Source: JAFGJU01 sp964570935 (GTDB lineage: Bacteria > Eisenbacteria > RBG-16-71-46 > JAFGJU01). Taken from it: a stretch of DNA of 10,936 bases. Positions within the stretch are counted from its first letter, which is position 1. Each line of letters starts with the position of its first letter. The stretch lies in NCBI GenBank assembly GCA_964570935.1, contig CAZMZP010000088.1, positions 1 through 10,936 of the forward strand, in the 5' to 3' direction. The notes beneath the pieces were generated by a model that saw nothing but the letters and a program-made list of their open reading frames with translations, did not search any database and was not told where the DNA came from. Both the position numbers and the translations under genes were made by a program. Shown in pieces: positions 6,061 through 10,936 of this stretch.

Positions 6061-6789
6061 ATGGAAGAGAACCTGGCGAATTGCATAGAGACGGAAGGCA
6101 AGACGGTCGATGAGGCCGTCGCGAACGCACTCACCAGGCTTGGGGTTGAGCAGAAGGACGTGGAGATAGAGGTTCTGGACGAAGGCAGTCGGGGGGTCTT
6201 CAACATACTCGGCACACGCCAGGCGAGAGTGCGCGTCAGAATGAAGCCCCTGCCCGGGCAGCAGGTTCGCCGCAGCAGCAAGGGGCCGGCGCAAGGCGCG
6301 GCGCGGGACGCGGCACAGGCCCTCAAAGGCGACCCCGCGGTGGTTGTCCGGGATCTCCTTACGGCCATGGGGTTTGAGGCGCCGGTGGAATCCCGGGAGA
6401 CTGCTGACGGCATCGAGGTCACAGTCGGCTCGACCGGAGCCGACGGGCTCCTCATAGGAAAGCGCGGCGAGACCCTGGAATCGCTGCAGCACATAATCAG
6501 CAAGATGCTTAACAGAGAAAACGACAAATGGACGCACGTGGCCCTGGACGTCGGCGGCTACAGAAAGCGCAGGGAATCACAGCTCGAGAAGCTCGCCCTG
6601 TCGATGGCCGAAAGAACACAAGCCACGGGGCAGGAACAGACCACGGAGCCGCTGAAGGCCTCGGAGAGACGCATCATACATGTCGCGCTGAAAGACCACC
6701 CCGCCGTGAAGTCTTACGCCATGGGCGACGGCCTCATCAAGCGCGTGGTGATAGCCCCGAAAGAGGGCGGCCGGAGTTCTTCCAGTTAG
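6061..6789 (+). CDS. jag: RNA-binding protein KhpB/Jag (Jag_N-KH-R3H)
   Basis: Single-stranded RNA-binding protein, called Jag, EloR or KhpB. It pairs with KhpA in Gram-positive bacteria and affects cell elongation there; its role here is inferred. The 242 residues give a Jag_N domain (1-60, with EEVLDEGSRG-like VEIEVLDEGSRGVFNIL) and a charged linker (61-88). They continue with a KH domain (about 90-170) containing GKRG at 133-136, and an R3H domain (about 180-235) with R203-x3-H207 in ERRIIHVALKDHP. The ATG at 6061 has AAGGAG at 6048-6053 with a 7-base spacer, which rules out the start 10 codons upstream. Its place directly after yidC is conserved across many phyla. It may be cotranscribed with yidC, since no promoter is clear in between. 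Confidence 0.95.
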   Translation: MEENLANCIETEGKTVDEAVANALTRLGVEQKDVEIEVLDEGSRGVFNILGTRQARVRVRMKPLPGQQVRRSSKGPAQGAARDAAQALKGDPAVVVRDLLTAMGFEAPVESRETADGIEVTVGSTGADGLLIGKRGETLESLQHIISKMLNRENDKWTHVALDVGGYRKRRESQLEKLALSMAERTQATGQEQTTEPLKASERRIIHVALKDHPAVKSYAMGDGLIKRVVIAPKEGGRSSSS

Positions 6790-6898
6790 GCGGGGCGGCA
6801 ACCCGTACTGACGGACGGCATGCGAGCTCCCCGGAAGCCGCAGGCCGGCCCGCAGACGCGGCGGCCGCCGACCGGCAACCCCTGAGTCACCCCATTAT

Positions 6899-6928
6899 GA
6901 GCCCGAAACAGTTGTCTGCCTCGGGCTC
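6899..6928. terminator. Hairpin downstream of jag, possible terminator
   Basis: An 8-base-pair perfect stem (6899-6906 with 6921-6928) with a 14-base loop, 109 bases after the jag stop. It has no U-tract on the + strand. It may end or process the yidC-jag transcript, but the evidence is only structural. Confidence 0.35.
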
Positions 6929-6993
6929 GCGCTCTTCCCGGACCGTTTCATGCCGCGCTTGCCGGCAGCGCGTGGCCAGCCGAACCAATCCTC

Positions 6994-7055
6994 CAAGCCC
7001 AGGCTGGACACTACCCGCAAGCCCAGGCTGGACACTACCCGCAAGCCCAGGCTGG
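6994..7055. repeat. 24-base tandem direct repeat, about 2.6 copies
   Basis: Two identical 24-base copies (6994-7017 and 7018-7041) and a third copy cut after 14 bases (7042-7055). Each unit begins CAAGCCCAGGCTGG and ends ACACTACCCG. The unit length is a multiple of three, but no reading frame across it looks like a real gene. It lies about 90 bases upstream of mnmE. The exact identity of the copies indicates recent slippage or amplification. Confidence 0.9.
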
Positions 7056-7147
7056 CCTCCTGCCCCGTTTTCCCTTAGACTCTGAACAGGCGCCGAAGCG
7101 CATATCCATGAAGTTCATCGATCGCGCACACACAAAGGAAACCCTCG

Positions 7148-8566
7148 TTGCTTGACGACACCATTGTCGCCATATCCACTTCCGTGGGCCGGGGCGCCAT
7201 AGCGGTTGTCCGGCTCAGCGGTTCCGACGCCGTCGGAATCGCGTCCCGCGTATACCACGGCAGGGAGGATCTCCACAATCTCGCTTCTCATTCTGTGAGA
7301 TACGGTCGGGTGTTCGATTCGTCCGGCAAGCTCCTCGATGGGATTCTGATAACGGTCATGCGCGGACCCGACACGTACACCGGTGAGGACGTAGTGGAGC
7401 TGAGCTGCCACGGAGGCCCGCTGGCGAGCCGGCTTGTGCAGGAGGCACTGCTGGAAGCCGGCGCCAGGCCGGCTGAGCCAGGCGAGTTCACGAAACGAGC
7501 CTTCCTCAACAACAAGATGGACCTGGCCCAGGCCGAGGCGGTGGCCGAGGTCGTGGCCGCGAAAACCAGAAAAGCCTTCGACGATGCGCTTGGCCAGCTC
7601 GAGGGCGCCGTGTCCGGTTCGCTGCGGAGGCTCAGGGCCACCGTCGTGGATGCCCTGGCCGACCTGGAGGCAAGGCTGGACTTTCCGGACGATGTGCCGG
7701 AAGACCCGGGTGCCGCGAAACTGGACGAATCCCTGCGAGATGTAGCTCGCCGACTCGAGCTCATGGTCTCCGAGAGGACAGTTTCGGCGCGGCTCAGCGC
7801 GGGCGCCCGGGTTCCGATCGTGGGCCGGCCGAACGTGGGGAAATCCAGCCTCCTTAACGCCCTGCTCGGCCGCTCCAGGGCCATCGTGAATCCCATTCCC
7901 GGGACCACCAGAGACACCATCGAGGAAGAGTTCGACCTGGGTGGAATTCCAGTCAATCTCATTGATACTGCTGGGCTTAGAAGCGCTGGAGAAGAGGTCG
8001 AAGAAGAGGGTGTCAGGCGCAGCAGGGGGGAAATCGGACGGGCCGACCTCGTCATCCATGTGGTGGACGCTTCCGCCCCGGACTTCGGTCCGGACTGCGA
8101 GATTCTGGATTCAATCCGGGCCAAACCGGCCCTGGTGGTGGTCAACAAGATTGATATCACATCTCCGGAACTGGCCAAGGCCGCGCTCGCCGGGTGCCAT
8201 GCGGAGAATCCCGGGTCTTGTCGGGCAGCCTGCCGGGTCCCCGCCGGCCCAGCCGTTTTCGCGGAGGTGTCAGCGCGGAGCGGCACGGGCATTGAGGCGC
8301 TCGAGAAAGAGCTGGCCCGGACCATACTCGGCATTCAGCCCGACATAGACGACACGCGCTGCGTCGGTCTGCGCCACGTCGAATGCCTGCGCGCCGCGAT
8401 TGCCGGCATCGAGCGCGCCCTGTCCGGGCTGGCTGCGGGAGCCCCTGAGGAGCTGGTCGCGTTTGAGCTGAGAGAAGCGGTTCAGCGAATGGGCTCGATC
8501 ACTGGAGAAACCGTGGGCCCCGACGTCCTCGACAGCATATTCTCGAGATTCTGCGTGGGAAAGTGA
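7148..8566 (+). CDS. mnmE: tRNA-modification GTPase MnmE
   Basis: GTPase that works with MnmG to put the (carboxymethyl)aminomethyl group on C5 of U34 in tRNAs reading split codon boxes. The 472 residues follow the family: a folate-binding N-domain (1-120, with GRGAIAVVRLSG and PGEFTKRAFLNNKMDLAQAEA), a helical domain, and an inserted G domain (about 220-390). The G domain has G1 GRPNVGKS (226-233), G2 GTTRD (252-256), G3 DTAG (273-276), G4 NKID (333-336) and G5 SAR (375-377). The C-terminal FCVGK has the catalytic Cys469. Between G4 and G5 there is a Cys-rich stretch (C350, C358, C362) that I do not expect in the family. The start is UUG at 7148, with AAGGA (7135-7139) 8 bases upstream. mnmG follows after 75 bases. 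Confidence 0.97.
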   Translation: MLDDTIVAISTSVGRGAIAVVRLSGSDAVGIASRVYHGREDLHNLASHSVRYGRVFDSSGKLLDGILITVMRGPDTYTGEDVVELSCHGGPLASRLVQEALLEAGARPAEPGEFTKRAFLNNKMDLAQAEAVAEVVAAKTRKAFDDALGQLEGAVSGSLRRLRATVVDALADLEARLDFPDDVPEDPGAAKLDESLRDVARRLELMVSERTVSARLSAGARVPIVGRPNVGKSSLLNALLGRSRAIVNPIPGTTRDTIEEEFDLGGIPVNLIDTAGLRSAGEEVEEEGVRRSRGEIGRADLVIHVVDASAPDFGPDCEILDSIRAKPALVVVNKIDITSPELAKAALAGCHAENPGSCRAACRVPAGPAVFAEVSARSGTGIEALEKELARTILGIQPDIDDTRCVGLRHVECLRAAIAGIERALSGLAAGAPEELVAFELREAVQRMGSITGETVGPDVLDSIFSRFCVGK

Positions 8567-8576
8567 GCACGAAGGT

Positions 8577-8601
8577 GCGTCCGCCCGCAAGAAGCGGACG
8601 C
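8577..8601 (+). terminator. Hairpin between mnmE and mnmG, possible terminator or attenuator
   Basis: An 8-base-pair GC-rich stem (8577-8584 with 8594-8601) with a 9-base loop, starting 10 bases after the mnmE stop and followed by GGCTTTGT. The T-rich stretch is short, so termination is likely partial at best. It could set the mnmE to mnmG transcript ratio. Confidence 0.5.
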
Positions 8602-8641
8602 GGCTTTGTAACAAACCGAACCGACTGAGAGTCAAAGCGCA

Positions 8642-10513
8642 ATGCAGTACGACGTCATAGTCATAGGCACCGGTCACGCCGGCTGCGAAGCCGCTCTGGC
8701 AGCTGCACGCATGGGCTCGCGCACGCTCCTCCTTACCCTGAACCTCGACAACGTCGCACAGATGTCGTGCAACCCTGCCATAGGCGGTCTCGCCAAGGGC
8801 CACATGGTACGAGAGATAGACGCACTGGGCGGCGAAATGGGCAGGGTGATCGACCGGACAGGAATACAGTTTCGTATGCTGAACACCGGGAGAGGCCGGG
8901 CAGTGCAGGCCATAAGGGCGCAGGCGGACAAGAAGGCGTACCAGGACCTGATGCGCCACACCGTGGCCTCGCAAGAAAACCTGGACCTCATGCAAGGCAC
9001 CGTCGTGTCCACAGCGGTCGAGAAGGACGCGTGGCTGGTCAGGACAGAAGCCGGCCTCACGTTTGACGGACGCTGCCTGATTCTCTCTCCGGGCACCTTC
9101 TTGAACGGCCAGCTCCACATTGGATTTAACACGTTCGCGGGGGGCAGGGCCGGAGAGCTGTCCGCCCCGCACCTTTCCCGCGGTCTGGCCGGGCTGGGGT
9201 TTGAGCTGGGTCGCTTGAAGACTGGCACCTCGCCCAGGCTGGCGCGCAGAAGTATTGATTTCTCAAGGCTTAGACCTCAGTTCGGCGACGACCCCCCACC
9301 CTTCTTCTCTTACTCTTCGAGTGCCCGGGACGTTGAGCAGGTGCCCTGCCACGTAGCCATGACTAACGCGCGGTCGCACGAGATTCTCCGGGCGGGCTTC
9401 GACCAGTCTCCGCTTTTCACGGGCAGGATAAGGGGTGTGGGGCCGAGGTACTGTCCTTCCATAGAAGACAAGGTCCACAAGTTTCCGCACCGCGAATCTC
9501 ACCAAGTGTTCCTCGAACCCGAAGGAGCGGACTCAGAGGAGATCTACGCGAGCGGCATATCGACGAGTATGCCGGCGGAGATCCAGCTTGAGTTCGTCCG
9601 CTCGATTGAAGGGCTGGAAAAAGCCGAGATAATGCGGCCCGGCTACGCGGTGGAGTACGACTTCGTGCCGCCGATGCAGCTCAAAGCTACTCTGCAGACG
9701 AAGCTGTACCCGACGCTCTTTCTTGCCGGACAAATCAACGGCACTTCGGGTTACGAGGAAGCCGCAGCCCAGGGACTGATTGCCGGAATCAATGCCGCGT
9801 TGCTCCTGCGCCGCGAGCCGCTTGTGGTCCTGGACAGGGCCGAGGCATACGTAGGCGTCATGATTGACGACCTCGTGACCCGCGGGACGCACGAGCCATA
9901 CAGAATGTTCACTTCCCAGGCCGAGTACCGGCTCCTGCTCAGGCACGACAACGCGGACGAACGACTGATGCACCACGGCCACAGGCTCGGGCTGGTGGCC
10001 GATGAGCAGCTGTCGCGCAGCCAGGTCCGGCTGGACAGGGTGCGCGCGGAGACGTCACGGTTGGAGAAATCCCTTGTTACCCCTCAGGATGCAAACCGAC
10101 TGCTGGTCGCAGTTGGCGCCACGCCGGTGAACGGTTCGTTCTCCCTGGAGGCACTCCTGAGGAGACCCGAGGTGACCTATCAGATGCTGGTGGACCTGGG
10201 CGTGGCGTCTGAGTCGCCGGAGGTCGGAGAACTGGTCGAGATAAGGGTCAAGTATGCAGGCTATATCCGAAGGCAGGAGAAAGAGATAGAGCAATTTAGA
10301 CACCTGGAGAAGGTGCGCATCCCGGACGAGCTTTACGCCGAAGAGCTGGACAGCATCTCCAAAGAGGCGAGGGAGCGACTTCTCAAGGTGAGACCCGCTT
10401 CGGTCGGACAGCCATCGCGTCTTCCAGGTGTCTCACCGGGAGACGTCTCGGCCCTCCTGATCTATCTCAAGGGCTACGAACGCATCACGCGGGCCCTTCC
10501 GGAGGCGAAGTGA
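8642..10513 (+). CDS. mnmG: tRNA uridine-5-carboxymethylaminomethyl modification enzyme MnmG
   Basis: FAD-dependent partner of MnmE (also called GidA) in wobble-uridine modification. Its 623 residues match the usual length of about 620-630. I see the dinucleotide-binding GTGHAGCEAA at 9-18 and MSCNPAIGGLAKG (41-53, with C43). GPRYCPSIEDKV follows, with C271 at the place of the essential C277 of E. coli. AGQINGTSGYEEAAAQG at 362-378 is the FAD/NADH-binding signature. A C-terminal helical tRNA-binding domain (about 550-615) contains YIRRQ and LIYLKGY. The ATG at 8642 is the only in-frame start near the N-terminus, but the ribosome binding site is weak (GAGAG about 10 bases upstream). rsmG overlaps its stop by four bases, the classic gidA-gidB arrangement. 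Confidence 0.98.
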   Translation: MQYDVIVIGTGHAGCEAALAAARMGSRTLLLTLNLDNVAQMSCNPAIGGLAKGHMVREIDALGGEMGRVIDRTGIQFRMLNTGRGRAVQAIRAQADKKAYQDLMRHTVASQENLDLMQGTVVSTAVEKDAWLVRTEAGLTFDGRCLILSPGTFLNGQLHIGFNTFAGGRAGELSAPHLSRGLAGLGFELGRLKTGTSPRLARRSIDFSRLRPQFGDDPPPFFSYSSSARDVEQVPCHVAMTNARSHEILRAGFDQSPLFTGRIRGVGPRYCPSIEDKVHKFPHRESHQVFLEPEGADSEEIYASGISTSMPAEIQLEFVRSIEGLEKAEIMRPGYAVEYDFVPPMQLKATLQTKLYPTLFLAGQINGTSGYEEAAAQGLIAGINAALLLRREPLVVLDRAEAYVGVMIDDLVTRGTHEPYRMFTSQAEYRLLLRHDNADERLMHHGHRLGLVADEQLSRSQVRLDRVRAETSRLEKSLVTPQDANRLLVAVGATPVNGSFSLEALLRRPEVTYQMLVDLGVASESPEVGELVEIRVKYAGYIRRQEKEIEQFRHLEKVRIPDELYAEELDSISKEARERLLKVRPASVGQPSRLPGVSPGDVSALLIYLKGYERITRALPEAK

Positions 10514-10936
10514 CAGAGGGCAGACCCGCCAATGTTTCACGTGGAACAATCCGAGCCGACAGCCGCGCGGCCGGTAGCGCCGGCGGACTCTCCAGGGCAC
10601 ACCTCGACACACTCCGGAGAATAGCCGGTTCGGTCGGCAGCACCCTACCCTCCCGGTTCCAGCCCTCGTGCGAATCCTTCCTGACTGAGCTCGAGAAATG
10701 GAACAGACGCATCAACCTGATCTCCGTGAAAGATAGAACCCGGATAGTGGAGCGACACGTCCTCGACAGCCTGTGTCTTCTGGCCTACGACAGTCACCTT
10801 GAGGAAAAGCACATACTGGACGTCGGTCCTGGCGCCGGTTTCCCCGGCCTGGTGCTGGCCATGTGGGCGGACAGTGCACGATTCACGCTGGTCGAGAGCA
10901 AGAGCAAGGCAGTGGCATTCCTGAAGTCAGTCAGAC
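10510..10936 (+). CDS. rsmG: 16S rRNA (guanine-N7) methyltransferase RsmG (C-terminus off the right edge)
   Basis: SAM-dependent enzyme (GidB) that methylates N7 of a guanine in the 530 loop of 16S rRNA; its loss gives low-level streptomycin resistance in known species. The 142 visible residues include ELEKWNRRINLISVKD (60-75), RHVLDSL (82-88) and the SAM-binding DVGPGAGFPG (104-113), then FTLVESKSKAVAFL. About 70-90 residues are missing. The start is GTG at 10510, inside GTGA shared with the mnmG stop, with GGAGG (10501-10505) 4 bases upstream. Relative to E. coli there is a roughly 40-residue extra N-terminal stretch, poor in predicted structure, that contains a parS-like site in codons 8-13. 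An ATG in another frame (10532, MFHVEQSEP) stops after 30 codons. Confidence 0.95.
   Translation, partial: MTEGRPANVSRGTIRADSRAAGSAGGLSRAHLDTLRRIAGSVGSTLPSRFQPSCESFLTELEKWNRRINLISVKDRTRIVERHVLDSLCLLAYDSHLEEKHILDVGPGAGFPGLVLAMWADSARFTLVESKSKAVAFLKSVR
10533..10548. promoter_or_regulatory. parS: parS centromere site (ParB binding)
   Basis: The 16 bases TGTTTCACGTGGAACA read TGTTCCACGTGAAACA on the other strand. That matches the conserved bacterial parS consensus TGTTNCACGTGAAACA at every specified position. The core CACGTG is at 10538-10543. It lies in codons 8-13 of rsmG, right after mnmG. parS sites cluster near origins and near gid and par genes in many bacteria. ParB would load here and spread to organise and segregate the origin region. 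It is the only such match I found in the window. Confidence 0.85.

Larger units (their letters stand above)
6790..7147. other. Gene-free 358-base region between jag and mnmE
   Basis: I find no gene here. The first 100 bases are very GC-rich and include a NotI-type GCGGCCGC-like block. Then come a hairpin (6899-6928) and a tandem 24-base repeat (6994-7055). The last 70 bases are less GC-rich and end with the mnmE ribosome binding site (7135-7139). I see no convincing -35/-10 pair, so it is unclear whether mnmE has its own promoter here. The + strand frame that runs across the region is an extension of an out-of-frame reading of jag. Confidence 0.7.

Noticed and set aside
6528..7085. + strand frame through the end of jag and the tandem repeat
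   Set aside because: Starts out of frame inside jag. The repeat gives an SPGWTLPA octapeptide, but nothing else in it looks coding.
7288..8334. Long - strand open frame opposite mnmE
   Set aside because: Ser-rich antisense reading of MnmE codons; no independent support.

Overview
The window is GC-rich bacterial DNA carrying most of the conserved rpmH-rnpA-yidD-yidC-jag-mnmE-mnmG-rsmG cluster on the + strand. To its left, on the - strand, lie a two-component system and a small exported protein. The long YidC with a large periplasmic domain, and the signal-peptide protein, point to a Gram-negative cell envelope. Arg codons AGG/AGA and Ile codon ATA are common despite the high GC, and UUG/GUG starts are frequent (rpmH, yidC, mnmE, rsmG, the exported protein). 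I cannot name the organism. A little-studied phylum, possibly in the FCB superphylum, is a guess from the gene order, the YidC type and the C-terminus of the exported protein.

Region 1 (1-1930, - strand): a FixL-type PAS histidine kinase followed by a FixJ/NarL-type response regulator, coupled by a 4-base ATGA overlap. The regulator runs off the left edge. Upstream of the kinase's annotatable start there is open, Lys/Arg/Gly/Pro-rich frame with no usable start. A well-placed ATG with a GGAGG site opens the neighbouring frame, so the 5' end looks frame-disrupted.

Region 2 (1930-3190): a terminator-like hairpin, a 229-residue exported protein of unknown function with a near-consensus promoter, and a divergent promoter facing right. 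The rightward promoter reads through a roughly 150-base leader that contains a 15-codon ORF ending one base before rpmH.

Region 3 (3189-6789): ribosomal protein L34, the RNase P protein, YidD, the membrane insertase YidC and the RNA-binding protein KhpB/Jag. This is the classic ribosome and membrane-biogenesis cluster.

Region 4 (6790-10936): a 358-base gene-free stretch with a 24-base tandem repeat and a hairpin, then mnmE and mnmG, whose products together modify the wobble uridine of certain tRNAs. rsmG, a 16S rRNA methyltransferase, overlaps mnmG and is cut by the right edge. A 16-base match to the ParB-binding site parS lies in the first codons of rsmG. This suggests the locus is close to the replication origin and that parA/parB may follow.

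I see no transposon, CRISPR array, phage gene or tRNA/rRNA gene, and no obviously new multi-gene system. The points most worth a second look are the parS site, the rpmH leader ORF, the disrupted kinase N-terminus and the exported protein.
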